From Streptomyces ipomoeae 91-03 (GTDB taxonomy: Bacteria; Actinomycetota; Actinomycetes; Streptomycetales; Streptomycetaceae), in contig NZ_AEJC01000013.1 in assembly GCF_000317595.1 (NCBI RefSeq), positions 1 to 33,247 of the forward strand: a stretch of 33,247 nt of DNA, given 5' to 3'. Positions 1 through 7,739 of the stretch are shown here, piece by piece (positions within the stretch are counted from its first letter, which is position 1; each line of letters opens with the position of its first letter). The position numbers and the translations under genes were made by a program. The notes below the pieces were generated by a model. That model had not been told where the DNA came from. It searched no databases and worked only from the letters and a program-made list of their open reading frames with translations.

Positions 1-30
1 GAGCGATGCAGGCGGCCTGCGACCCCATGA

Positions 31-118
31 GGGGCGCGGGGCTGTGCCGATCTGCGGCTCCGCCGCGTGGGCGCGATCAGCCACCCACAACCCGCAGTCG
101 CCCTACCGCCCGCACCCC
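31..118 (+). repeat. dispersed Streptomyces-type intergenic repeat, copy 1
   Basis: A GC-rich block beginning GGGGCGCGGGGC recurs at 24333. The first 46 bases of the two copies differ at three positions, and both are followed further on by CTACCGCCCGC. It contains the self-complementary stretch CTGCGGCTCCGCCGCG, so it can fold. Similar boxes are common between genes in Streptomyces genomes (my recollection, not checked). No coding role is visible. Confidence 0.6.
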
Positions 119-164
119 CGAGCTACTAGGCGCCCCGCCCCTCCCCTCCGCTACCGTTGACCGG

Positions 165-2819
165 ATGAGCACCGAGCCCACCAGCACCGGCCAAACCGGC
201 GGAGCCCCCCGTTCGCTCGCCGAAGCGCTCCGCGCCCGGGACGATCGTTCGCTCGCCGTGCTGCTCCGCGCGCGCCCGGATCTCATCACCCCCGTGCCCA
301 CGGACCTCACCCAGCTCGCGACCCGAGCCGGCACCCGCGCCTCGGTCGTACGCGCCCTGGAACGGCTGGACCACTTCGCCTCACAGACCGCCCAGGCCCT
401 GGCCGTGGCCCACGACCCGGCGTCGTACGACGAACTCCTCGACCTGATGGCCGGCGACGAGCCGGACCCGGCCGTCGCCGCCGCCCTCCCCCGCGCCGTG
501 GCGACCCTCCGTGAGCAGGCGCTCGTCTGGGGCCCCGACGACCGCCTCCGCCTGGTACGGACGGCCCGTGAGCTGCTCGCGCCCTCGCCGCAGCACCCGT
601 CCCCGACCGGGCTGGGCCCGACGGTCGCGGAGGCGACCGCGGGGATGTCCCCGGGGCGGGTGCAGGAGATCGTCGTGGAGGCGGGGCTGACGAGCACGCA
701 CGACTCGGTGTCGGCGGTCACGGCCCTCACCGAGCTGTTCACCGACCGGCGGCGGATGGCCGCGCTCCTCGCCGACGCGCCCCCCGAGTCCCTGGACGTG
801 CTGACCCGGCTGGTGTGGGGGCCGCCGTACGGTCAGGTCACGGCGAACCCGGCGGCGCATCTGCGCTGGCTCATGGACCGCGGGCTGCTGCTGCCCACCG
901 CGCCCGGCACGGTCGTACTGCCCCGTGAGGTCGCCCTGCATCTGCGGGCGGGCCACGCGCACCGGGAGGTCGAGGCGGTGCCGCCGGCCGTCGAGGTGGC
1001 GGCCACGCACCGTCCACAGGTTGTGGACGCGACGGCGGCGGGCCAGGCGTACACCGCGCTCGCGACCGTCGAGGAGTTGCTGAAGGACTGGGACGAGGGC
1101 GGCCCGAACGTGCTGCGCGCGGGCGGGCTCAGCGTCCGCGATCTGAAGCGGACGGCCGTCGCCCTCGACGTCCCCGAGCCCGTCGCCGCCTTCTGGGTCG
1201 AACTGGCCTACGCCGCCGGGCTGTTGGCGTCGGACGGCGAGGCCGACGAGCGGTACGCGGCGACGCCCGCGTACGACGAGTGGCTGGAGCTGCCCGCCGC
1301 CGAGCGCTGGGCACGGCTGGCGGCCGCGTGGCTGACGGCGACCCGTACGGCGGGGGTGGTCGGCGAGCGGGACGCCAAGGACCGTACGTTGTCGGCGCTG
1401 GGCCCGGGCCTCGACCGTTCGGCGGCGCCCGAGGTCCGGCACCGGGTGCTGACCCTGCTCGCCGGGCTCCCGGAGGGCTCGTCGCCCACCCCCGACTCCG
1501 TACTGGCCCGGCTGCGCTGGGAGCGCCCGAGCCGCGGCCGGCAGCCCGACGACCTGCGCGCCCGTCTCGCCGAATGGACTCTGTCCGAGGCGGAACGACT
1601 CGGCGTCACCGGCCGCGGGGCACTGTCCACGCACGGACGCGCACTCCTCGGAGCGCCGAAGACGGACGCGCCCGCCGACCCGACCACGGCCCCGACCACG
1701 GGCCCGACTACGTCCCCGACCGGTGACACGGCCGGTGACACGGCCGCCGGCGCAACCGTCGACGCGAGCGGTCACGGCGGCGACCTGCCGGAGAGCCCCG
1801 GCGACAGACTCCCCGCCCATCACGCACCCGCCCATCCTGTTCAGTACGCGCCCCCGGACCCGGTCGCCGAGCAGGCCGCAGCCGCCGCGCGGGCCGCCCG
1901 GCTCCTCGCTCCCCTCCTGCCCGAACCGCTCGACCACGTCCTGCTCCAGGCGGATCTGACGGCGGTCGCGCCGGGCCCGTTGCAGCGACCGCTGGCCGAC
2001 ATGCTGGGCGTCCTCGCGGACGTGGAGTCGAAGGGTGGCGCGACGGTGTACCGGTTCACGCCGGGTTCGGTACGCCGGGCCCTGGACGCCGGCCGTACCG
2101 CCTCCGACCTGCATGACTTCCTGACCACCCATTCCCGCACCCCGGTCCCGCAGCCCCTCGCCTATCTGATCGACGACGTGGCCCGGCGCCACGGCCATCT
2201 GCGGATCGGCGCGGCGTCGGCGTACGTGCGGTGCGACGACGACGCGATGCTCAGCGAGATCCTCGCCGACAAGCGGTCCCACGGCCTGGGGCTCCGCCGC
2301 CTCGCGCCGACCGTGCTGGCCGCCCAGGCGGACCCGGCGGCGCTGCTCGACGGGCTGCGCGCCATGGGCTACGCCCCGGCCGCCGAGTCGGCGGAGGGCG
2401 ACGTGCTGATCACCCGGGCCCACGCCCACCGCACCCCGCCGCGTACGGCCCCGGAGCCCGTCCCGGACGGTCCCCCGCCCCCCGACGACACCCTGCTCGG
2501 CGCCGCGATCCGCGCCATCCGCGCCGGTGACCTGGCCTCCACGGCGCCCCGCAAGACGGCCGGTCCCACCCCCACCGGCACGCTGCCGCGCACCGGTTCC
2601 GCCGAGACCCTCGCCACCATGCAGGCCGCCGTCCTCACCGGCGAGGCCCTGTGGATCGGCTACGTCAACGCCGAGGGCTCCGCCAGCCAGCGCGTCATCG
2701 CGCCGGTCCGCGTCGAGGGCGGCTTCGTCACGGCGTACGACCACACGGCGGACGAGGTCCGCACCTTCCCCCTCCACCGGATCACCGGGGTCGCGGAGCT
2801 GGCGGACGACGCGATCTGA
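165..2819 (+). CDS. helicase-associated protein with XPB/Ssl2-like N-terminal domain and WYL-like C-terminus
   Basis: An 884-residue protein that lacks Walker A and DEAD/DEAH motifs, so it is not itself a helicase. Residues about 575-745 resemble the N-terminal DNA-binding domain of the XPB helicase encoded at 4847: both have a QADLT/QSDKT strand, a PVPxxL turn, an L(S/E)EIL(A/R)(D/S)KR helix and a closing LGWPA/MGYAP. Residues about 818-880 (WIGYVNAEG, RVIAPVRVEGG, RTFPLHRITGV) look like a WYL-type beta barrel. A low-complexity Ala/Pro/Thr segment separates the N-terminal half (several winged-helix-like stretches) from the XPB-like domain. In mycobacteria the homologous pair is adjacent (Rv0862c-Rv0861c), which supports a shared job in DNA repair or transcription-coupled remodelling (inference). 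ATG 165 is chosen because family-like sequence begins there and TACCGT sits 7 nt upstream. An in-frame ATG at 6 would add 53 residues read through the intergenic repeat. Confidence 0.85.
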   Translation: MSTEPTSTGQTGGAPRSLAEALRARDDRSLAVLLRARPDLITPVPTDLTQLATRAGTRASVVRALERLDHFASQTAQALAVAHDPASYDELLDLMAGDEPDPAVAAALPRAVATLREQALVWGPDDRLRLVRTARELLAPSPQHPSPTGLGPTVAEATAGMSPGRVQEIVVEAGLTSTHDSVSAVTALTELFTDRRRMAALLADAPPESLDVLTRLVWGPPYGQVTANPAAHLRWLMDRGLLLPTAPGTVVLPREVALHLRAGHAHREVEAVPPAVEVAATHRPQVVDATAAGQAYTALATVEELLKDWDEGGPNVLRAGGLSVRDLKRTAVALDVPEPVAAFWVELAYAAGLLASDGEADERYAATPAYDEWLELPAAERWARLAAAWLTATRTAGVVGERDAKDRTLSALGPGLDRSAAPEVRHRVLTLLAGLPEGSSPTPDSVLARLRWERPSRGRQPDDLRARLAEWTLSEAERLGVTGRGALSTHGRALLGAPKTDAPADPTTAPTTGPTTSPTGDTAGDTAAGATVDASGHGGDLPESPGDRLPAHHAPAHPVQYAPPDPVAEQAAAAARAARLLAPLLPEPLDHVLLQADLTAVAPGPLQRPLADMLGVLADVESKGGATVYRFTPGSVRRALDAGRTASDLHDFLTTHSRTPVPQPLAYLIDDVARRHGHLRIGAASAYVRCDDDAMLSEILADKRSHGLGLRRLAPTVLAAQADPAALLDGLRAMGYAPAAESAEGDVLITRAHAHRTPPRTAPEPVPDGPPPPDDTLLGAAIRAIRAGDLASTAPRKTAGPTPTGTLPRTGSAETLATMQAAVLTGEALWIGYVNAEGSASQRVIAPVRVEGGFVTAYDHTADEVRTFPLHRITGVAELADDAI

Positions 2820-2824
2820 TCCGT

Positions 2825-2851
2825 TCGGATCGTCTCGCCCCCTCGATCCGA
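2825..2851 (+). terminator. hairpin after helicase-associated gene
   Basis: TCGGATCG (2825-2832) and CGATCCGA (2844-2851) form a perfect 8-bp stem with an 11-nt loop, 5 bp after the stop codon. There is no T-run, as is usual for Streptomyces terminators. Confidence 0.55.
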
Positions 2852-3042
2852 CCGAGTTGATCAAGCCGGTTCCCGGGCCTCACCCGTTCGGGCGTACGCC
2901 GGAGTTCATGCAGGCCACCCCGGCATTTCCTCCCTCCGAGCGATGGCGAAGAGGCGCACGCATCGCGGCGTGGGCCGCGGGGCAGCCACCCTGTGTCCGA
3001 TCGAGATCAACTCCCCACGCTCGAAAGGCTTCCACGTACGTC

Positions 3043-3234
3043 ATGCGCCCCCTCTCCTCTCTCTCCGCCCTCTCCGCCCTCGTCACGCTCCTCGCCTCCG
3101 CCGCCCTGCTCGGTGTGCTCGCCTCCCCGGCGGCGGCGAACCCCGCCCTGCCCGTCCCCGAACTCGGCACCCTGGTCGGCGAGGGCCTCACCGTGGAGGG
3201 ACCGCTCGTCCAGAACGTCGGCCTGCTGAAGTGA
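3043..3234 (+). CDS. 63-residue secreted peptide
   Basis: A small ORF with a clear Sec signal: MRPLSSL followed by an Ala/Leu-rich core and a cleavage-type SPAAA around residues 28-32. The predicted mature peptide is about 31 residues, cysteine-free, and ends in VQNVGLLK. Codon use is strongly G/C at third positions. The gene converges on the YqhA-IstB gene, with only 5 bp between the two stop codons. The ribosome-binding site is weak (GAAAGG about 14 nt upstream), so the start is moderately certain. I do not recognise the family. The lack of Cys and of nearby modification enzymes argues against a RiPP precursor. Confidence 0.6.
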   Translation: MRPLSSLSALSALVTLLASAALLGVLASPAAANPALPVPELGTLVGEGLTVEGPLVQNVGLLK

Positions 3235-3239
3235 CGCCC

Positions 3240-4652
3240 TCAGCTCGCTGAGGTGACCCGGCGGAGCCGGTAGCTGTCTCCTTCGAGGTGGACGATGTCG
3301 GCGTGGTGCGCGAGACGGTCGACCATCGCCGGGGCGGCCCCGCCGAAGATCTCGTCCCAGCGGCCGAGCGGACGGTCGCTGGTGACGATCAGCGAGGCCC
3401 GCTCGTAGCGGCGGGCGATGAGCCGGAACAGCAACCGGGCGGCGTCCGGGTCGAACGGCAGATGGCCGACCTCGTCGACGATCAGCAGGGGGCAGGCGTC
3501 CAGCGCGGCCAACTCCTCGGCCAGCCTGCCCTCGGCCCGCGCCCCCGCCAGCCGCACAGCCCACTCCTCGGCGGTCGCGAACAGCACCCGATGCCCGGCC
3601 TGACAGGCCCGCACACCGAGTCCGATGGCGAGATGCGTCTTACCGGTGCCGGGCGCGCCGACGAACACCACGTTCCGCGCGGCCCCCACGAACTCCAGCG
3701 TCCCGAGCCGCGCCATCAACTGCCGGTCGAAGGAACGCGGATACTCCTCGTCGAACTCCTCCAACACCTTCCGCACCGGAAACCCGGCGGCCCGCACCCG
3801 ACTCTCGACCCCGGTCTCGTCGACGTACGGCGCCCGCAGAGCCTCGTACGGCACAAGCCTCGTCCCACCCTGCGCGAACCGGGTCCCACCCTGAGCAAGC
3901 CGGGTCCCGTCCTGCGCGATCCGGGTCTCGTACGGGGCGGCCTGGGCCGGGATCGGCAGCCGGGCGGGAAGGAGAACGGGCGCCGAGGAGAGCGCCCCGA
4001 CCGCGCGACACCCGTCGGGCTCCTCCGGGGCCCCTGTGGCCCCCGTCGGCCGGTCCGGAGCCTTGGGCGCCGCGTGCCCGCCCCGGTGCTGCGCCCCATG
4101 AGGCTTCTCCTCACGCAGCATCGGCCCCGACATGTACGCCAGGAGCACCGCCGAGGCGATGAAGGCCATGTGGATCACCGTGCCCCAGAGCAGCGCGTGG
4201 TGGGAGGTGTGGTGGACGTCCACGAACATCTGGAGCAGATGGACGGAGGAGATGCCGACGATGGCGGTGGCGAGCTTGACCTTCAGCACGTTGGAGTTGA
4301 CGTGCGAGAGCCATTCGGGCTGGTCACGGTGGCCCTGGAGGCCGATCCTGGAGACGAAGGTCTCATAGCCGCCGACGATCGTCATGATCAGCAAATTGGC
4401 GATCATGACGACATCGACCAGCTTGAGCACCGCGAGCATCACGTATGTCTCGGTGGCACTCCCGCTCACGCACTTCACGATTAACGTCCACAGCTCGTTG
4501 AAGAACTTGTAGACATACACGCCCTGCGCGGCGACCAGACCGAAGTACAGCGGCGCCTGGAGCCAGCGGGTGGCGAACAGGGCGTACCCGAGCGTGGTGC
4601 CCTGCGGAGAGGCGGACTTCGAGGCCGGTTCGGCTGGCGTGGTTGGCTGCAC
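3240..4652 (-). CDS. YqhA/UPF0114 membrane protein fused to an IstB-type AAA+ ATPase
   Basis: A 470-residue chimera read without interruption. Residues about 20-178 are a full-length YqhA-like membrane domain: ATRWLQAPLYFGL, LKLVDVVMIANLL, GGYETFVSR, VHLLQMFVD and WGTVIHMAFIASAVLLAYM give about three to four membrane helices. A Pro/Ala linker carries four 7-residue repeats (TRxAQxG type, 3843-3926). Residues about 282-464 are an IstB core: ESRVRAAGFPVRK, Walker A GAPGTGKT (332-339), Walker B LLIVDE (389-394), sensor-1 SLIVTSD and the closing VDRLAHHADIV. IstB is the ATP-dependent target-selection helper of IS21 elements; YqhA is a membrane protein of unknown role. The N-terminal helical domain of IstB is missing and no IstA transposase is present. 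GTG 4652 starts MQPTTPAEP; GTG 4700 would add 16 unconvincing residues. The IstB half on its own could be read as an IS remnant that replaced the yqhA stop codon. Confidence 0.85.
   Translation of the reverse strand: MQPTTPAEPASKSASPQGTTLGYALFATRWLQAPLYFGLVAAQGVYVYKFFNELWTLIVKCVSGSATETYVMLAVLKLVDVVMIANLLIMTIVGGYETFVSRIGLQGHRDQPEWLSHVNSNVLKVKLATAIVGISSVHLLQMFVDVHHTSHHALLWGTVIHMAFIASAVLLAYMSGPMLREEKPHGAQHRGGHAAPKAPDRPTGATGAPEEPDGCRAVGALSSAPVLLPARLPIPAQAAPYETRIAQDGTRLAQGGTRFAQGGTRLVPYEALRAPYVDETGVESRVRAAGFPVRKVLEEFDEEYPRSFDRQLMARLGTLEFVGAARNVVFVGAPGTGKTHLAIGLGVRACQAGHRVLFATAEEWAVRLAGARAEGRLAEELAALDACPLLIVDEVGHLPFDPDAARLLFRLIARRYERASLIVTSDRPLGRWDEIFGGAAPAMVDRLAHHADIVHLEGDSYRLRRVTSAS
3843..3926 (-). 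repeat. four 21-bp in-frame repeats in the YqhA-IstB linker
   Basis: Four 21-bp units encode TRIAQDG, TRLAQGG, TRFAQGG and TRLVPYE. They lie exactly between the membrane domain and the ATPase, so the linker probably grew by slippage after the fusion formed (inference). Confidence 0.8.
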
Positions 4653-4689
4653 GGTTCGCCATTCTTGGGAACCATTGCCGCAAATCTGA

Positions 4690-4710
4690 ATTCCGACCAC
4701 TCATCGGAAT
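4690..4710. promoter_or_regulatory. dyad in the divergent xpb / yqhA-istB region
   Basis: ATTCCGA (4690-4696) and TCGGAAT (4704-4710) are perfect inverted arms separated by 7 bp. The region around it is AT-richer than its flanks. It could be an operator for either divergent gene or a leader hairpin for the chimera. Confidence 0.45.
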
Positions 4711-4846
4711 GAATAGACATCCAATAAGACTGGTGGTGGTGCGAACGAGGTCCGAACGACCGGGCACCGCGAGAAAGCGGAACGATCAGGCACACTGGAC
4801 GTTTGGTCGAAGCGCCCACGGGGGCCGATGCGAAAGGGTGTCGCGT

Positions 4847-6490
4847 GTGAATGGTCCACTCATCGTCCAGTCCGACAAGACCCTGCTTCTCGAGGTCGAT
4901 CACGAGCAGGCGGACGAGTGTCGTCGGGCCATCGCGCCGTTCGCGGAGCTGGAGCGGGCGCCCGAGCACATTCACACCTATCGGGTGACACCGCTGGGGC
5001 TGTGGAACGCACGGGCGGCCGGGCATGACGCCGAGCAGGTCGTGGACGCGTTGGTGCAGTACAGCCGGTATCCGGTGCCGCATGCGCTGCTGGTGGACAT
5101 CGCCGAGACGATGGACCGGTACGGGCGGCTGACCCTCAGCAAGCACCCCGCGCACGGGCTCGTCCTGACCACCACCGACCGGCCGGTGCTGGAGGAGATC
5201 CTGCGGTCGAAGCGGATCGCCCCGCTCGTCGGCGCCCGGATCGACCCGGACACCGTCGTCGTGCACCCCTCCGAGCGCGGGCAGATCAAGCAGACCCTGC
5301 TGAAGCTGGGCTGGCCGGCCGAGGACCTCGCCGGGTACGTCGACGGTGAGGCGCACCCGATCGAGCTGGACGAGGACGGCTGGGCGCTGCGGCCGTACCA
5401 GAAGCAGGCCGTGGAGAACTTCTGGCACGGCGGGAGCGGGGTTGTCGTCCTCCCCTGTGGTGCGGGCAAGACCCTGGTCGGAGCCGGGTCCATGGCCCAG
5501 GCCAAGTCGACGACCCTCATCCTCGTCACCAACACCGTCTCCGCCCGGCAGTGGAAGCACGAGCTGGTGAAGCGGACCTCGCTGACCGAGGACGAGATCG
5601 GCGAGTACAGCGGTACGAAGAAGGAGATCCGCCCGGTCACGATCGCCACGTACCAGGTGCTGACGACCAAGCGGAAGGGCGTCTACCCGCACCTGGAGCT
5701 GTTCGACTCCCGTGACTGGGGGCTCATCGTCTACGACGAGGTGCATCTGCTGCCCGCGCCGGTGTTCAAGTTCACGGCGGATCTGCAGGCCCGCCGCCGT
5801 CTCGGGCTCACGGCGACGCTGGTCCGTGAGGACGGCCGTGAGTCGGACGTGTTCTCACTCATCGGTCCCAAGCGATTCGACGCGCCCTGGAAGGAGATCG
5901 AGGCGCAGGGCTATATCGCGCCCGCCGACTGCGTCGAGGTCCGGGTGAACCTGACGGACTCCGAGCGGCTCGCCTACGCCACGGCCGAACAGGAGGAGAA
6001 GTACCGCTTCTGTTCGACCACCGCCACCAAGCGGAAGGTGACCGAGGCCATCGTCCGGCGGTTCGCCGGTCAGCAGATCCTCGTCATCGGTCAGTACATC
6101 GACCAACTCGACGAGCTGGGCGCCCACCTGGACGCGCCGGTCATCAAGGGCGAGACGTCCAACGCCCAGCGCGAGAAGCTCTTCGACGCCTTCCGCGAGG
6201 GCGAGATCAACGTCCTGGTCGTGTCGAAGGTCGCCAACTTCTCCATCGACCTCCCGGAGGCCACCGTCGCCATCCAGGTCTCCGGCACCTTCGGCTCCCG
6301 CCAGGAGGAGGCCCAACGCCTCGGCCGAGTCCTCCGCCCCAAGGCCGACGGCCACCAGGCCCACTTCTACTCCGTCGTGGCCCGCGACACCATCGACCAG
6401 GACTTCGCCGCCCACCGCCAACGGTTCCTCGCCGAACAGGGCTACGCGTACCGGATCATGGACGCGGACGAGTTGCTGGCGGAAAGCTGA
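4847..6490 (+). CDS. xpb: XPB-type DNA repair helicase
   Basis: A 547-residue superfamily 2 helicase, the usual bacterial XPB length. Residues 1-180 are the XPB N-terminal DNA-binding domain. The motor has the Q/I region (ALRPYQKQAV, LPCGAGKTL, about 203), the DEVH box YDEVHLLP (about 297), motif III LTAT, a thumb-like basic insertion (STTATKRKV) and motif VI QRLGRVLRP (about 486). Bacterial XPB unwinds DNA 3' to 5' and is linked to nucleotide excision repair by biochemistry on archaeal and mycobacterial homologues. GTG 4847 is supported by GAAAGGG at 4832-4838. The gene shares its N-terminal domain with the protein at 165-2819. No LexA-type GAAC/GTTC palindrome is visible upstream, so damage induction is not indicated. 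Confidence 0.93.
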   Translation: MNGPLIVQSDKTLLLEVDHEQADECRRAIAPFAELERAPEHIHTYRVTPLGLWNARAAGHDAEQVVDALVQYSRYPVPHALLVDIAETMDRYGRLTLSKHPAHGLVLTTTDRPVLEEILRSKRIAPLVGARIDPDTVVVHPSERGQIKQTLLKLGWPAEDLAGYVDGEAHPIELDEDGWALRPYQKQAVENFWHGGSGVVVLPCGAGKTLVGAGSMAQAKSTTLILVTNTVSARQWKHELVKRTSLTEDEIGEYSGTKKEIRPVTIATYQVLTTKRKGVYPHLELFDSRDWGLIVYDEVHLLPAPVFKFTADLQARRRLGLTATLVREDGRESDVFSLIGPKRFDAPWKEIEAQGYIAPADCVEVRVNLTDSERLAYATAEQEEKYRFCSTTATKRKVTEAIVRRFAGQQILVIGQYIDQLDELGAHLDAPVIKGETSNAQREKLFDAFREGEINVLVVSKVANFSIDLPEATVAIQVSGTFGSRQEEAQRLGRVLRPKADGHQAHFYSVVARDTIDQDFAAHRQRFLAEQGYAYRIMDADELLAES

Positions 6491-6500
6491 GCCCCGGGTC

Positions 6501-6525
6501 GGGGCGGCGAGGTGACCGCCGCCCC
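6501..6525. terminator. bidirectional terminator hairpin
   Basis: GGGGCGGC (6501-6508) pairs with GCCGCCCC (6518-6525) across a 9-nt loop, between the convergent xpb and SH3-like genes. Confidence 0.65.
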
Positions 6526-6549
6526 TGACCAAAGGACGGCCCGGCGGGC

Positions 6550-6888
6550 TCAGAAGAACGCGCTGCTCTCGACCCAGCCCGTGGTCTTGCCGGCCTTGCC
6601 GTAGTACCAGGTGAGGCCCTTGTCGTTGACGCAGTACACCCGGACGTCGGTGCCGACGTCCAGGTGCTTCTTCGTCTTGTACTTCTTGCCGTTGCTGGGG
6701 CCCGTGCGCAGGTCGGCGCCGGCCCAGTTGTTGACCATGTAGGTCTTGTCCTTGATGTTCTTCGTGCAGGCCTTCGAACCGACGGCCAGTGCGCTGGGCG
6801 CGGCCACGAGGGTGGCGCCGAGGGCGAGCGCGGTCGCGGCGGTCAGCGTGCTCACCGCCTTGCGGAACGGAAGCGGCATGGAACGCAT
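6550..6888 (-). CDS. small secreted SH3-like protein
   Basis: A 112-residue exported protein. Residues 1-36 are a Sec signal peptide with a basic start (MRSMPLPFRK) and an ALAV-type cleavage zone. The mature part has a bacterial SH3-type pattern: LRTGPSNGKKY, a VGTDVRVYCVNDKGLTWYYG strand pair and a closing TTGWVESSAFF. Two cysteines (in SKACTKN and VRVYCVND) could form a disulfide. Such domains bind cell-wall peptides or polymers; no catalytic domain is attached. GGGGAGA five nt before ATG 6888 fixes the start. Many Streptomyces paralogues of this type exist, so substrate cannot be assigned. Confidence 0.8.
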   Translation of the reverse strand: MRSMPLPFRKAVSTLTAATALALGATLVAAPSALAVGSKACTKNIKDKTYMVNNWAGADLRTGPSNGKKYKTKKHLDVGTDVRVYCVNDKGLTWYYGKAGKTTGWVESSAFF

Positions 6889-7142
6889 GAGTATCTCCCC
6901 GTGAACTCGGTCGACTTGAACGGTCCTCAGTCGAACAACGAGCGATCATGCTGCCACACCCTCCTTTGCGGCAGCGACGGGGGCGAGGCGGGATGAGTCA
7001 GGGGTTCCGGGAGGGCTTCAGTGCGTGTGGGGCCTGTGTATGACGTGTGCGGGGCATGTGCCGGGGGCTGGGCATGGTTCCGGGTGCGTACGGGGTTCGT
7101 GCCGGTGCCAGGACAGGGAGGATCGCATAAGCGAACCCCGGG

Positions 7143-7337
7143 TCACCGGCGGCGTATGCCCGCTTCCTCTGCGTACTCGCCGAGGACGATCACGCCGAAC
7201 GCGGCGCCCGCGAAGACCTTGATGGCGCGCAGGGCGTCGGCGACGCGGTGGTGACGGTGGTCGTCGAGGCCGGTCGCGCCGGGCGGCGGGCCGGGTCGGC
7301 CGGAGGCCGAGGCTGGGATGAAGGTCGCTGCACTCAT
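7143..7337 (-). CDS. 64-residue hypothetical protein
   Basis: A short minus-strand ORF with a disordered Pro/Gly N-terminus, a His-rich DDHRHHRVADALRAIKVF segment and a hydrophobic helix (AGAAFGVIVLGEY). It lies divergent to helR. Codon bias is compatible with a gene, but the only ribosome-binding match, GGAG, is just 2 nt from ATG 7337, so the true start may differ. I do not recognise a function. The position next to helR could mean shared control from the dyad-rich region between them, which is inference only. Confidence 0.45.
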   Translation of the reverse strand: MSAATFIPASASGRPGPPPGATGLDDHRHHRVADALRAIKVFAGAAFGVIVLGEYAEEAGIRRR

Positions 7338-7440
7338 GACTCCATGGTGGAACTCGCGCCTTTGGATTACGTCGGTCTACGGAGTGAACCCGCTGAGCCC
7401 CCGGCTCACTCTCAGGTCTGGCCGCCCCCTAGTACCCACG

Positions 7441-7465
7441 GTGTACGTGCCCCCTAGGGGTACAC
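7441..7465. promoter_or_regulatory. nested inverted repeat upstream of helR
   Basis: GTGTAC (7441-7446) and GTACAC (7460-7465) flank the perfect 10-bp palindrome CCCCTAGGGG (7451-7460). A candidate operator, or the rifamycin-associated element known to precede rifamycin-response genes in actinobacteria. I cannot recall that consensus well enough to claim a match. Confidence 0.45.
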
Positions 7466-7468
7466 GAA

Positions 7469-7502
7469 CGGTAGAACCGGGCCGGGAGGGCGGTAGAACC
7501 GG
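7469..7502 (+). repeat. direct repeat of CGGTAGAACCGG upstream of helR
   Basis: Exact 12-bp copies at 7469-7480 and 7491-7502. Each has CGGT-N3-ACCG dyad symmetry, and the 22-bp period is about two helical turns, as expected for tandem protein binding on one DNA face. Confidence 0.6.
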
Positions 7503-7739
7503 AGGCCGACACGACGACCGTGGGGCCGCCTTCCACGAGGCGGTCGACCCACGCCCCCGGGAAATCCGTTGGCCCTCCCGCCCTCCGTTCACCTAAACTC
7601 TCCGCTCTTGCCCGCCTCCCGTACGTGGAGCGCCGTCGGCCGGACGGAAACCGGTCGGCCATCGCCGCTCAGCGGTTCCCGTAGATCCCCTGGGCCCCAA
7701 GAGGCCCTGGGTCCCCCACGCCACCCCGGAGGCACCCCC

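Larger units (their letters stand above)
7338..7739. other. 402-bp divergent regulatory region upstream of helR
   Basis: No convincing gene. It contains, in order, a hairpin TGAGCC-CCC-GGCTCA (7394-7408), two GCCCCCTAG direct repeats 25 bp apart (7424 and 7449), the palindrome CCCCTAGGGG (7451-7460) flanked by GTGTAC and GTACAC arms, and two copies of CGGTAGAACCGG 22 bp apart. The helR ribosome-binding site GGAGG is at 7728-7732. Confidence 0.6.

Noticed and set aside
381..2864. 827-codon open frame on the minus strand opposite the helicase-associated gene
   Set aside because: Arg/Gly/Val-rich low-complexity translation typical of antisense frames in high-GC DNA. No motif; the plus-strand protein is clearly conserved in type.
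3043..3234. RiPP precursor peptide
   Set aside because: No Cys/Ser/Thr-rich core and no modification enzyme within several kilobases; a plain signal peptide is visible.
3240..3830. A complete IS21-family insertion sequence
   Set aside because: Only the IstB core is present. No istA and no recognisable terminal inverted repeats were found in 2820-4850, so it is called a domain within a chimera.
4711..4846. LexA box upstream of xpb
   Set aside because: GAAC occurs twice but in direct orientation (GCGAACGAGG, CCGAACGACC); no GTTC partner at the required spacing.
7010..7110. GT-rich stretch between the SH3-like gene and the 64-residue gene as a coding region
   Set aside because: Plus-strand frames there lack codon bias, a ribosome-binding site and any family features.
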